Source of the DNA: Chloroflexota bacterium
Lineage (GTDB): Bacteria > Chloroflexota > Anaerolineae > Anaerolineales > Villigracilaceae
Length of the DNA: 6,903 nt
NCBI GenBank assembly: GCA_021796315.1
Contig: JAJYOH010000324.1
Span: 1-6,903 of the forward strand
Direction: 5' to 3'
The translations under genes were made by a program, and so were the position numbers. A model generated the notes under the pieces. It worked only from the letters and a program-made list of their open reading frames with translations, did not search any database and was not told where the DNA came from. Position 1 is the first letter of the stretch; every line of letters starts with the position of its first letter. This document shows positions 1 to 6,694 of this stretch, one piece after another.

Positions 1-2
1 TG

Positions 3-2009
3 GCGGCTGGTCTGGTCTCATGGATTGCCCGCCTGGCCGCGCCGCGGCGGAACTCAGGCTTTGGCTTAGGCGAATTAATGCTGGCGCTCAGTTTGTTCCT
101 ATACCCACGCATTGTGTTGGAAGTTCGGCTTATATCCAAAATTTCGATTGTGTATCGAGCCGTAACAGTTCTTGGTTTAGCCCTCATCCTCTTATTGACG
201 TTCATTCTTTTCAATCCATTGAGGCAAAGAATTAGCGGCGTAATCCTCGCGGCGCGGTCGCGCCTTGGTCACTGGCGTTTTATTTTGATCGCGATCTTTA
301 TCGCGTCTCCTTTGATTTTACGTTTCATCATGGGACTCGATGGATATCAACTTTACACTAATATTCGCTTCGGTGTTTTGTTGATTATTTTCTGGCTGAT
401 CGTTTTTCTACTCGGCAGTCAAGCAGGACGCTTGATAGCTGGTACTGATCTTTTGGTGGGCGCTCTTGCTCTGGCGGTTGGTTTTAGTATTACCAGCTAT
501 TTCCTGGAAGTCGTTAATTATCCGTTTTCCCTTACCTGGTCTGAAGGGAATCGCTTTTATGACTACTCGCTGGTATTCGGCCAAAGCCTTTATCAGTATA
601 AGGGTGTGATTGTCAACCCATATAGTTCCCCGGGGCGCTACGGCCTTTGGGGGGTCATGTTCCTGATTCCACATTTGCCGATTTGGATTCATCGTTTCTG
701 GGACGCCTTAATTCGAACTCTTTCACCGATATTGCTTGGCTGGGCCGTAAGCCGCCTGATTGAACAAAAAACAGTCCGCCTGATTTTCTTCCTATGGGTG
801 ACTCTATTTTTCCTGGTCGAATCTCCTGTCCACCCGCCTTTTTTGCTTGCGTTGATCATTGCACTGGTCTTTGGGTTCGATTCAGCCTGGTGGGTCCGCG
901 CTCTTTCTTTATTTGTTGCCAGTTTCTATGCGGGACTTAGCCGTTGGACCTGGGTTGTGGCACCAGCTTCATGGGGAGTATTGATAGATTTGTTTGTGTT
1001 TTATTCTGGACGGAATGGCTCCTTTTGGCAAAAGCTGAAACCAACTTTTATGATTCTTGTGGCGGGTTTGTTGCCAGGCCTGATAATTAATCTTGGCACG
1101 TTTTCACAACTTTCCGTGGGAGAGAGCCTCACTACCAAACAGCCTCTGCTTTGGTATCGCCTTCTGCCTAATCCGACCTACCAACTAGGCGTAGGGCCTG
1201 CAACGCTGCTGACAACCGGACCTCTGTTGATAATCATTGCGTGGTGGTTCATATCCAAATGCTGGCAGGCAGATTGGCTGCAAAAATTGGCCGTCTTCGG
1301 CGCATTGACTGGATTTCTTGTCGTCGGCTTGATCATCAGCGCAAAGATTGGCGGGGGCGGCGATCTCCACAATTTGGATATGTACTTGGCGGTTCTCATT
1401 CTGATTACCACGCTTGGACTCATGACTTTATTGCGCCATGATCAGTTGCATCCGGAAAAATGGCCGTTGGGGATTCAAGCCATGTTATGTATTCTCTTGA
1501 TTGTGCCCGCGATTTCGTTTACGCCCTTTTCATCTTATGCGGACGCCTCGTCAACGAGAAACCTGTCAATCCCCGCAAAAATTTCCCACACTCTCGATAC
1601 GATTCGAACTGAAGTTGCGCGCGCCGCTTCCAATGGAGATGTGCTCTTCATGGATCAGCGCCAATTGATTGCATTCGGTTATATAAATCCGGTTCCGTTC
1701 GTGCCTGAATACGAGAAGAAATACATGATGGATCAGGCGATGGGGAGCGATGCCAATTATTTCAAACAATACTATCGGGACCTTGCTCGTCATCGTTTCA
1801 GCCTGATCATCACAGAGCCTCTCAGACTGAAACTCCAAGGCGCGGAGGATGCGCCGTTTTCAGAAGAAAATGATGCCTGGGTGCGCTGGGTCTCAAGACC
1901 GACACTCTGCTTCTATAAACCGATCTTTACTGATCCGCAAAATAACGTTCAATTGTTGGTGCCACAGTCGAACATTGATTCGTGTTCCAAATATTTGACC
2001 GGAGAGTAA
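3..2009 (+). CDS. Polytopic membrane protein, GT-C glycosyltransferase-like, 5'-partial
   Basis: The first ATG in frame is at 78, but the frame is open back to base 3, encoding 25 more residues, and there is no convincing ribosome binding site before 78. The gene therefore probably begins outside the window. Numbering from the ATG at 78 gives 643 residues. Roughly 12 to 15 hydrophobic segments are spread from about residue 28 to 482, followed by a soluble tail (about 485-643). A non-cytoplasmic-type loop holds SLTWSEGNRFYDYS (151-164), the position where GT-C enzymes usually carry acidic catalytic residues. Near the end of the membrane part is KIGGGGDLHN (423-432), a motif I associate with uncharacterised polytopic proteins of Chloroflexota and similar phyla. 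The likely role is transfer of a sugar from a lipid carrier at the outer face of the membrane; this is inferred from topology and context. The CDS call is firm, the enzyme class less so. Confidence 0.8.
   Translation, partial: AAGLVSWIARLAAPRRNSGFGLGELMLALSLFLYPRIVLEVRLISKISIVYRAVTVLGLALILLLTFILFNPLRQRISGVILAARSRLGHWRFILIAIFIASPLILRFIMGLDGYQLYTNIRFGVLLIIFWLIVFLLGSQAGRLIAGTDLLVGALALAVGFSITSYFLEVVNYPFSLTWSEGNRFYDYSLVFGQSLYQYKGVIVNPYSSPGRYGLWGVMFLIPHLPIWIHRFWDALIRTLSPILLGWAVSRLIEQKTVRLIFFLWVTLFFLVESPVHPPFLLALIIALVFGFDSAWWVRALSLFVASFYAGLSRWTWVVAPASWGVLIDLFVFYSGRNGSFWQKLKPTFMILVAGLLPGLIINLGTFSQLSVGESLTTKQPLLWYRLLPNPTYQLGVGPATLLTTGPLLIIIAWWFISKCWQADWLQKLAVFGALTGFLVVGLIISAKIGGGGDLHNLDMYLAVLILITTLGLMTLLRHDQLHPEKWPLGIQAMLCILLIVPAISFTPFSSYADASSTRNLSIPAKISHTLDTIRTEVARAASNGDVLFMDQRQLIAFGYINPVPFVPEYEKKYMMDQAMGSDANYFKQYYRDLARHRFSLIITEPLRLKLQGAEDAPFSEENDAWVRWVSRPTLCFYKPIFTDPQNNVQLLVPQSNIDSCSKYLTGE
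2001..2006 (+). promoter_or_regulatory. Ribosome binding site for the methyltransferase (decides the start)
   Basis: GGAGAG lies five bases before a TTG at 2012. It overlaps the end of the preceding gene, whose stop codon is 2007-2009. The alternative GTG start at 1982 has no purine-rich stretch before it. Confidence 0.7.
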
Positions 2010-2011
2010 AC

Positions 2012-2839
2012 TTGAATTTGCCTTATTTGCTGCCTCGCCTGGTCCGACATTTTTTACCGGAACGCCTCACGCGTTTTCTTTTGCTTCGTTCGCTTGTCAT
2101 CCGTCCCGGACTTGAAACCACCGATCCGCAGGCCGCTGTCAGCCGCTACGTAGATTTATTAAACGGTCGTCGCCAAACGCTCGAGGGGCAGCGGGTACTC
2201 GTCTTCGGTTATGGCGGACGATTCGACATCGGCATCGGTCTGCTCGAATCGGGTGCGGGACATGTTGTGTTGTGTGACAAATTTGCTCCGCCGGATGAGC
2301 CGCACAACGCGGCGCTTCTCGAAAAATATCCGGCGCATCTTTTTCTGGACGAAGGCCGGACTCGCCCGCGCCCCAAGCGGATGACTCTGCTCCAGGCCGA
2401 CATCCGCGACGTGCATCTCGCTGACGATTTTCCGCCGTTTGATGTGGTGGTCAGCAGTTCAGTCTATGAGCACCTCGACGATGTGGACGGTATCACGCGC
2501 GCGCTTGCTTCGCTGACCAAACCCGATGGTATTCAAATTCACTTCGTTGATCTGCGCGATCACTTTTTCAAATATCCATTTGAGATGTTGAGTTATTCTG
2601 AAAAAACGTGGTATGGATGGTTGAACCCGACCAGCCATCACAACCGTTCTCGTTTGTGGGATTATCGCCGCGTCTTTGAAAAATATTTTGATGTCATTGA
2701 GATCGAAGTCACAGCGCGCGACGAAGCCGCGTTTGAAAAGGCCCGTCCGCGTATTCGTCCCGAATTTATCAGCGGAAATATCCAGGACGACAGTGTGACA
2801 TTGATCCGCGTGCTTGCCTCCAAACCGCGTAATAAATGA
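2012..2839 (+). CDS. Class I SAM-dependent methyltransferase
   Basis: I chose the TTG at 2012 (275 residues) because GGAGAG is correctly spaced before it. The in-frame GTG at 1982 would give 285 residues but overlaps the previous gene by 28 bases and lacks a binding site. Residue numbers here start from the TTG. The Rossmann-type core is clear: motif I VLVFGYGGRFDIG (62-74) is a glycine-rich SAM loop, an acidic residue follows at the end of strand 2 (VVLCDKF, D89), ADI is at 129-131, and FDVVVSSSVYEHLDD (143-157) is the strand-4 region typical of Methyltransf_11/23 proteins. The rest is a variable cap rich in His, Arg and Trp (about 195-225), which may hold the acceptor. No signal peptide or membrane helix is present, so it should act in the cytosol. 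It lies between two membrane glycosyltransferase-like genes and is probably translationally coupled to the first. A glycan, lipid or nucleotide-sugar methylation is a reasonable inference; the substrate is unknown. Confidence 0.85.
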   Translation: MNLPYLLPRLVRHFLPERLTRFLLLRSLVIRPGLETTDPQAAVSRYVDLLNGRRQTLEGQRVLVFGYGGRFDIGIGLLESGAGHVVLCDKFAPPDEPHNAALLEKYPAHLFLDEGRTRPRPKRMTLLQADIRDVHLADDFPPFDVVVSSSVYEHLDDVDGITRALASLTKPDGIQIHFVDLRDHFFKYPFEMLSYSEKTWYGWLNPTSHHNRSRLWDYRRVFEKYFDVIEIEVTARDEAAFEKARPRIRPEFISGNIQDDSVTLIRVLASKPRNK

Positions 2840-2898
2840 ACCATGAACTTCGTTGTTGGGACGTTTATGTATTTTGAGATTAAGGCTATGTAATCCCA

Positions 2899-4320
2899 AT
2901 GTCAAAATTACTATCTCCTTTCTTTAGTAAAGGCCGCCTTAATTTCGCATTGCTAATTGCCTTCCTCGTGATCAACGGGTTGGTGCTGGTCAATGCAACT
3001 TTGCATGATCCGGCTGTTGAATACGATGCAAGCGATCACCTGACGATCATTAAATATTTGGCGCAGAATGCTCAATGGCCAACCGCTGAGCAAACGAATG
3101 AATTTTTCTCCCCGCCGCTTCCCTATCTGCTCCCGGCGCTTGTCATGCGGATGCACCTGGTCGGTGCGACGGGCGCAGCCAAGTTTGCACAATTGATCAA
3201 TGTCGGCCTGTCGCTCCTGCTGGCTTTTTTTCTGCTCAAACTCTGTGACCAATTGGATGATGACAATGCCCGGCTCAAGTTTATGGCATTGGCATTGCTT
3301 GGCATCCTGCCCGTTTATTATCGGACGTTTGCTTTTGTGCGCGGCGAGCCTTATGTTGCAACGTTTGCCGTGCTGTCCACATACCAAGCCTTGCGCCTGT
3401 TCTCGGCTCAGAAAAAACTTGTCCATGCCCTGATACTTGGGGTTGAGCTTGGCTTGCTGATCCTTGCGCGTCAATGGGGATTCTTCCTTTTTCCTGCGAT
3501 TGGAATTCTGGCTGCCTTACTGGCTTGGAAAGAAAAGCGCTTTACTCTGATTGGCTGGACAACCGTAAGCTTTATAGTTGCTTTTGTCGTTGGCGGATGG
3601 TTTTATCTATTGCTTTTTCGGCAATATGGAACTGTATCTGCCTTCAATAAAACTCCGGCTGACAGTTTTTCTTTTTCCAACCAGCCCCTTACTTTTTATA
3701 CCGGCACAGGAGATCGGCTCTTATTCCGAGATCCTGTTCGTCCGGCATTTGTTAATCAGTTCTTTCCCATTTTTTACGCTGACACATGGGGAGATTATTG
3801 GATGTACTTCACGATTTACGGACGTGATAAACGCAATGGCGAATTGTTGTCGGGCGTTTCTTTGTTGAATGCAGTTCAATCAAATCCGCAAGTGAGTTGG
3901 CTCGAGACAAATTATCTTACATTCGGAAATTATCTGGGCCGCCTGAACCTTTTGGCTTTTCTTCCAACCCTCCTTCTGCTGGCGGGATTTATGTTCGGGT
4001 TGGTTGATATATTTCGTTTGCCAGGTGCCTATCTCCATTCAGAGTGCGAAGCGGCACGGGCGTTACTGTCGCTCATTGTTCTTTTATCGTTCCTTGGATA
4101 TGCCTTGTTTCTGATTCGTTATCCGGCCCTCGAAACGGGAAACACAATAAAAGCAACGTATCTTATCCAGGTATTTCCGCTGCTGGCTGCGCTTAGCGCA
4201 TCCCTGCTAAAGCAAATGCAGGAACGTTGGCCCCATGTTGAGCGTGTAGCATCTGTTGTTTTGGTTGTGATATTTCTCTACAATCTTCCCGCACTCGTCA
4301 CACATTTTATCCGGCAATAA
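2899..4320 (+). CDS. Polytopic membrane protein, GT-C family (PMT/ArnT-like) glycosyltransferase
   Basis: The protein has 473 residues with an N-terminal membrane helix (about 14-33) followed by a loop with VEYDASDHLTIIKYL (40-54) and SPPLPYLLPAL (71-81). This arrangement, with acidic residues and a downstream Pro-rich entry to helix 2, is usual in GT39/GT83-like enzymes that use polyprenyl-phosphate sugars. Further helices lie at about 97-116, 127-141, 150-165, 174-190, 194-210, 217-240, 350-370, 386-406, 418-436 and 449-468. A large loop (about 241-345) contains YADTWGDYW (293-301). GNTIKATYLIQVFPLLA (414-430) resembles the late motif of this superfamily. The start ATG is preceded only by AAGG at 13 bases, a weak site. 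It sits 59 bases after the methyltransferase in the same direction, so co-transcription is likely, and a strong hairpin follows its stop. The sugar and acceptor cannot be told. Confidence 0.8.
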   Translation: MSKLLSPFFSKGRLNFALLIAFLVINGLVLVNATLHDPAVEYDASDHLTIIKYLAQNAQWPTAEQTNEFFSPPLPYLLPALVMRMHLVGATGAAKFAQLINVGLSLLLAFFLLKLCDQLDDDNARLKFMALALLGILPVYYRTFAFVRGEPYVATFAVLSTYQALRLFSAQKKLVHALILGVELGLLILARQWGFFLFPAIGILAALLAWKEKRFTLIGWTTVSFIVAFVVGGWFYLLLFRQYGTVSAFNKTPADSFSFSNQPLTFYTGTGDRLLFRDPVRPAFVNQFFPIFYADTWGDYWMYFTIYGRDKRNGELLSGVSLLNAVQSNPQVSWLETNYLTFGNYLGRLNLLAFLPTLLLLAGFMFGLVDIFRLPGAYLHSECEAARALLSLIVLLSFLGYALFLIRYPALETGNTIKATYLIQVFPLLAALSASLLKQMQERWPHVERVASVVLVVIFLYNLPALVTHFIRQ

Positions 4321-4341
4321 AGACCATCAACTGCAAATAGA

Positions 4342-4369
4342 AAAGGGCCTGGTGCCCACCAGGCCCTTT
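4342..4369. terminator. Bidirectional terminator hairpin between convergent operons
   Basis: A perfect inverted repeat of 13 bases (AAAGGGCCTGGTG and its complement) is separated by two bases, so the usable structure is a GC-rich stem of about 11 to 12 pairs with a small loop. It starts 22 bases after the stop of the plus-strand membrane protein. On the plus strand the stem ends in TTT then GGTTG, a short U tract. On the minus strand it runs into TTTTCTATTT, a better U tract. It therefore probably serves both the plus-strand glycan genes and the minus-strand cytochrome operon. Confidence 0.8.
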
Positions 4370-4375
4370 GGTTGC

Positions 4376-4398
4376 CCTATCAGTAGCCCTCTGATAGG
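4376..4398. repeat. Second small inverted repeat
   Basis: CCTATCAG at 4376-4383 and its exact complement at 4391-4398 form an 8-base-pair stem with a 7-base loop. It sits seven bases after the strong terminator hairpin. No U tract follows directly on either strand, so it is not a classic terminator by itself. It could stabilise a 3' end or act as a back-up stop. Confidence 0.5.
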
Positions 4399-4473
4399 AG
4401 AATGCCTAATGAATATTATTTTTTGTGCTTAGCCGAAAAATCAGCAATGCGGCGCGATCTGCTATCAGCATGA

Positions 4474-4617
4474 TTAATTTTCATCGAATGCTTTGGCCGC
4501 TTTCAGGGCGGACTGAGCGGCATGTTCCTGCACGCAACAATCCTCAGCTGCTCCCGGATCGAGCCAGAGGGGAAATTTTTGAGAATAGATACAGCATTCA
4601 AGCCATACCGTAATCAC
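4474..4617 (-). CDS. Possible small Cys-pair protein, unrecognised (47 residues)
   Basis: This frame starts 41 bases downstream of the diheme cytochrome stop on the same strand. A GTG at 4617-4615 is preceded by GAGG at 4627-4624 with six bases between, so I prefer it over the ATG at 4623-4621, which would have GAGG directly against it. The product is 47 residues with two Cys-Cys pairs (residues 8-9 and 27-28), WLECC near the start, FPLWLDPGAAEDCC in the middle (15-28) and an Ala-rich, probably helical tail ending in AFDEN. There is no signal peptide or membrane helix, so it would be cytosolic. The paired cysteines plus His32 could bind metal or do thiol chemistry, but I know no family for it. 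Codon choice looks protein-like, unlike the opposite strand. It may equally be chance; length and lack of homology evidence limit confidence. Confidence 0.4.
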   Translation of the reverse strand: MITVWLECCIYSQKFPLWLDPGAAEDCCVQEHAAQSALKAAKAFDEN

Positions 4618-4644
4618 GAACATCCTCGTGTTACGGCATGGCTT
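4600..4644. repeat. Long imperfect hairpin overlapping the small frame's start
   Basis: The arms 4600-4619 and 4626-4644 pair over about 18 positions with one mismatch and one bulged base, leaving a six-base loop. It begins 14 bases after the diheme cytochrome stop when read on the minus strand. The GAGG binding site and start codon of the possible small gene lie in the loop and the adjoining arm. No U tract follows, so a plain terminator is unlikely; an RNA-stability or translation-control element, or a remnant of a repeat, is possible. Confidence 0.6.
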
Positions 4645-4658
4645 TGTATGCGGTGTGA

Positions 4659-5510
4659 TTACTTGAATGTCGTTTCCAAGTATTGAACCAGGCTATCCAC
4701 TTGCGCTTGGGAGAGGGACGACCAGCGCGGCATCATCGTATTCAGATCGCCGCCCGTCTCATCCAGTCCTTTGACGATTGACAGTGCAACTTGATCCGTC
4801 ACACTGCCTCGGCTGGGGTCTGCAGAGTATGTTTTGGTTAGGTCGCTCCACTTGAGGGATGGGGTTGAAATGTTCTGCCCATCCTTGGTAAACGTGTTTC
4901 CCGCGCCATCCGCACCGTGACACGCGGTGCAAGCCGCCTGGTAAAGTTGCTCACCCTGCAAATTCATTGCGGCAGGTGTCAAGGTTGGCGCTGCACCAGT
5001 GGTTATGTCCGTCTGGAGATACTGAACCAAACTGTCTACCTGGGCTTTGGAAAGGGATGACCAGCGCGGCATCATGGTGTTCAGATCGCCGCCTGTCTCA
5101 TCCAGTCCCTTGATGATTGACAGTGCAACTTGATCCGTTGCGCTGCCTCGGCTGGGGTCTGCAGAGTATGTTTTGGTTAGGTCGCTCCACTTGAGGGACG
5201 GGGTTGAAATGTTCTGCCCATCCTTGGTAAACGTGTTTCCCGCGCGGTCCGCGCCGTGACACGAAGCGCAGGATAGTTGGTACAGTGAGTCGCCAGTAAG
5301 TTCCCCACTCATGGCTGTTGTTGTTGTCGGCGAGGTGGGCGAGGTGGTTGCAGCGGGCGCCGACGTCGCGGGCGCGGTAGTCGGCAGTTGCAGGGCTGTT
5401 GGAGTTGACGGAACAGCCGTCGGCGTTGGCGTGGAGGCGGGGGCGCAGGCGGCCGCCAGCATAGCCAACATCAGTGCGAAGTACAGGGGTATGATTCGTT
5501 TCGATTTCAT
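4659..5510 (-). CDS. Diheme cytochrome c lipoprotein with tandem duplicated domains
   Basis: The protein has 283 residues. A lipoprotein signal peptide (KSKR, then a hydrophobic run) ends in LAAAC with Cys22 as the lipid-attachment site. A Pro/Thr/Ala/Ser-rich flexible linker follows (about 23-66). Two cytochrome c domains come next, with heme-binding sites C81-A-S-C-H85 and C194-T-A-C-H198. Each domain ends in NTMMPRW, whose Met (146/147 and 259/260) is the likely axial ligand. The domains are offset by exactly 113 residues and differ at only seven of 87 aligned positions. It should sit on the outer face of the cytoplasmic membrane, carrying electrons in an extracytoplasmic chain. GAGG is eight bases before the ATG. 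The gene starts 57 bases after the monoheme cytochrome stop, in the same direction. The family call is firm; redox partners are unknown. Confidence 0.93.
   Translation of the reverse strand: MKSKRIIPLYFALMLAMLAAACAPASTPTPTAVPSTPTALQLPTTAPATSAPAATTSPTSPTTTTAMSGELTGDSLYQLSCASCHGADRAGNTFTKDGQNISTPSLKWSDLTKTYSADPSRGSATDQVALSIIKGLDETGGDLNTMMPRWSSLSKAQVDSLVQYLQTDITTGAAPTLTPAAMNLQGEQLYQAACTACHGADGAGNTFTKDGQNISTPSLKWSDLTKTYSADPSRGSVTDQVALSIVKGLDETGGDLNTMMPRWSSLSQAQVDSLVQYLETTFK
4668..4955 (-). repeat. Tandem cytochrome domain repeat, copy 2
   Basis: This is the second (C-terminal) copy, offset by 339 bases and covering about residues 186-281. The core 4804-4906 differs from copy 1 only at base 4860. 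The ends of the copy are more diverged, which suggests either a fairly recent duplication or ongoing gene conversion of the core. Confidence 0.85.
5007..5294 (-). repeat. Tandem cytochrome domain repeat, copy 1
   Basis: This is the first (N-terminal) copy of a 339-base tandem repeat inside the diheme cytochrome gene. It covers about residues 73-168. The stretch 5143-5245 matches the second copy at 102 of 103 bases, while the flanks carry scattered, mostly synonymous changes. Confidence 0.85.
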
Positions 5511-5567
5511 GATTTGGGCCTCTTCTTCATTGGATTTGAAAATCTGTAGCGGAAATTGCTCTTCTCG

Positions 5568-6023
5568 CTACTTGCTCACGGATTGTAGATAGGCAGCGAT
5601 GTCTGCCAAGTCTTGATCTGTTAATGCGCCGGGCGCAAAGGCTGGCATACCTTTCGGCCCTACGTTAGTCTTGACACGCAGTTTTTGCGCTGTAGTGCCG
5701 ACAATGGCTGGACCAACAATGCCGCCTTTACCATCCAAGCCGTGACAGGAGGCGCAATCCTTTGCAACGAACAATTGTTTGCCTCGTTCGATTGGATTGC
5801 TGGCCGGCGTCACTGCGAGCATGCCGCCTTCGTAAGGGAGCGGAGTGCCCACAACATCCTGATGTGTACGCGTATAGTTGCGGTCGAAAGCTGTGTTGAG
5901 ATTGGAATGAGTGTATGGACTGCGCGCAACAATGGTCAGGAGCGATAGCGCCAATACCAACACGCCTGTGCCGATGAGCGCTGGAAAAAAAAGATATTTA
6001 TTTCTGATTGCGCTTTGAATCAT
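5568..6023 (-). CDS. Membrane-anchored monoheme cytochrome c
   Basis: The protein has 151 residues. A short positively charged start (RNK) is followed by one hydrophobic helix (about 11-33) with no clear cleavage site, so it is probably an uncleaved anchor. A polar spacer (about 34-77) leads to a compact class I cytochrome c domain with C90-A-S-C-H94, the GPAIVG segment (104-109) and GMPAFAPG (125-132), where Met126 is the probable sixth heme ligand. The C-terminal LTDQDLADIAAYLQ is the typical final helix. It would act outside the membrane as a one-electron carrier. Its ATG overlaps the stop of the Ig-like gene by the four bases ATGA at 6020-6023, and AAGAGG lies five bases before the start, so translational coupling is likely. 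It probably exchanges electrons with the diheme lipoprotein encoded next. Confidence 0.92.
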   Translation of the reverse strand: MIQSAIRNKYLFFPALIGTGVLVLALSLLTIVARSPYTHSNLNTAFDRNYTRTHQDVVGTPLPYEGGMLAVTPASNPIERGKQLFVAKDCASCHGLDGKGGIVGPAIVGTTAQKLRVKTNVGPKGMPAFAPGALTDQDLADIAAYLQSVSK

Positions 6024-6694
6024 TGCGACCTCTTTGAATCGGTGGAGGCGGTCTCTTCACTTTCATTTCCCAACGCTGCGACGCGGAAGACAAACCTCAC
6101 AGCCAAAAGATACATTGACCACACGATCAGCAGTACAGCAACGACGGGCCAGCCGTTCATTGCCGGCCATAGACTCTCGATGAAGCCCATAATGCCCGGT
6201 TGTGTTTGGACGGAAACTTGTGCTGGGCCGACCGGCGGCACATTGAAACCGGGAATGTCAACGCCGATATGATCGTTGTAGACTTGCTGTTCACTAACTG
6301 CACTGATCTGCTGCGTCGCGTTCGATGGCGCATATTGCGTGTCGCCGTGAAACTCAGCGGTCAAGGTGATAGCCCCGGAAAAGTCATCCACGATTTGCGC
6401 GGAGGCTTGACCTTTTCCGTTAGTCACGGCTTGGGCTAACACCACGTTATTCGTATCACCAAGAAAAGTTGCCGGGGCCGTAAAGTAGATCACGGCCTTT
6501 GAAATTGGGTGTCCTTTGCTGTCTGCCAGCACGGCTTGCACGGTGAACGACTGTCCAAGAGTCGCCTGGGAAGGCGCGCCGACCACGATCTGCGTTGGCT
6601 CGAGTGAACTCTGCGCGCGCGCGGTCTGCGGCGCGAAAGCCAGAAAGCCAAGAACAATTGCGGTAATCAGCGCTCGAATTGTTATCTTGTCCAT
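6020..6694 (-). CDS. Signal peptide, Ig-like domain, C-terminal membrane anchor protein
   Basis: I place the start at the ATG 6694-6692 because GGAAG is six bases before it and the protein then begins directly with a signal peptide; an in-frame ATG at 6730 would add 12 charged residues. The product has 224 residues. A signal peptide ends in ARA with probable cleavage after Ala27. A beta-rich region (about 35-135) with TLGQSFTVQAVL, GHPISKAVIYF and NGKGQASAQI follows the pattern of bacterial Ig-like folds (Big_1/Big_3_5 type). A linker (about 136-180) leads to one membrane helix (about 182-203), then a charged cytoplasmic tail. It would stand outside the cell with one anchor. Nothing suggests a cofactor. 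Its 13-base overlap with the upstream gene and 4-base overlap with the cytochrome gene tie it to this operon; a docking or assembly role for the cytochromes is an inference. Confidence 0.8.
   Translation of the reverse strand: MDKITIRALITAIVLGFLAFAPQTARAQSSLEPTQIVVGAPSQATLGQSFTVQAVLADSKGHPISKAVIYFTAPATFLGDTNNVVLAQAVTNGKGQASAQIVDDFSGAITLTAEFHGDTQYAPSNATQQISAVSEQQVYNDHIGVDIPGFNVPPVGPAQVSVQTQPGIMGFIESLWPAMNGWPVVAVLLIVWSMYLLAVRFVFRVAALGNESEETASTDSKRSQ

Noticed and set aside
20..235. Plus-strand frame of 71 codons at the left edge
   Set aside because: It is out of frame with the membrane protein gene, which is open through the same region and encodes hydrophobic helices.
2843..2893. Mini-frame of 16 codons between the methyltransferase and the second membrane protein
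   Set aside because: ATG to TAA is intact, but there is no ribosome binding site, no run of regulatory codons and no attenuator hairpin, so chance is the simplest explanation.
2953..3474. Antisense frame of 173 codons within the second membrane protein gene
   Set aside because: The plus-strand frame has clear membrane helices and family-like motifs; the antisense product is a Gln/Arg/Lys-rich mixture typical of a shadow frame.
4425..4613. Plus-strand frame of 62 codons in the intergenic region
   Set aside because: It starts with GTG without a ribosome binding site, lies beyond the terminator hairpin, is rich in Arg, Ser and Asn, and is antisense to the more protein-like small frame on the minus strand.
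5311..5592. Plus-strand Val/Gly/Ala-rich frame of 93 codons opposite the lipoprotein linker
   Set aside because: It is the complement of the Pro/Thr/Ala-rich linker and signal peptide of the diheme cytochrome; low complexity explains its openness.
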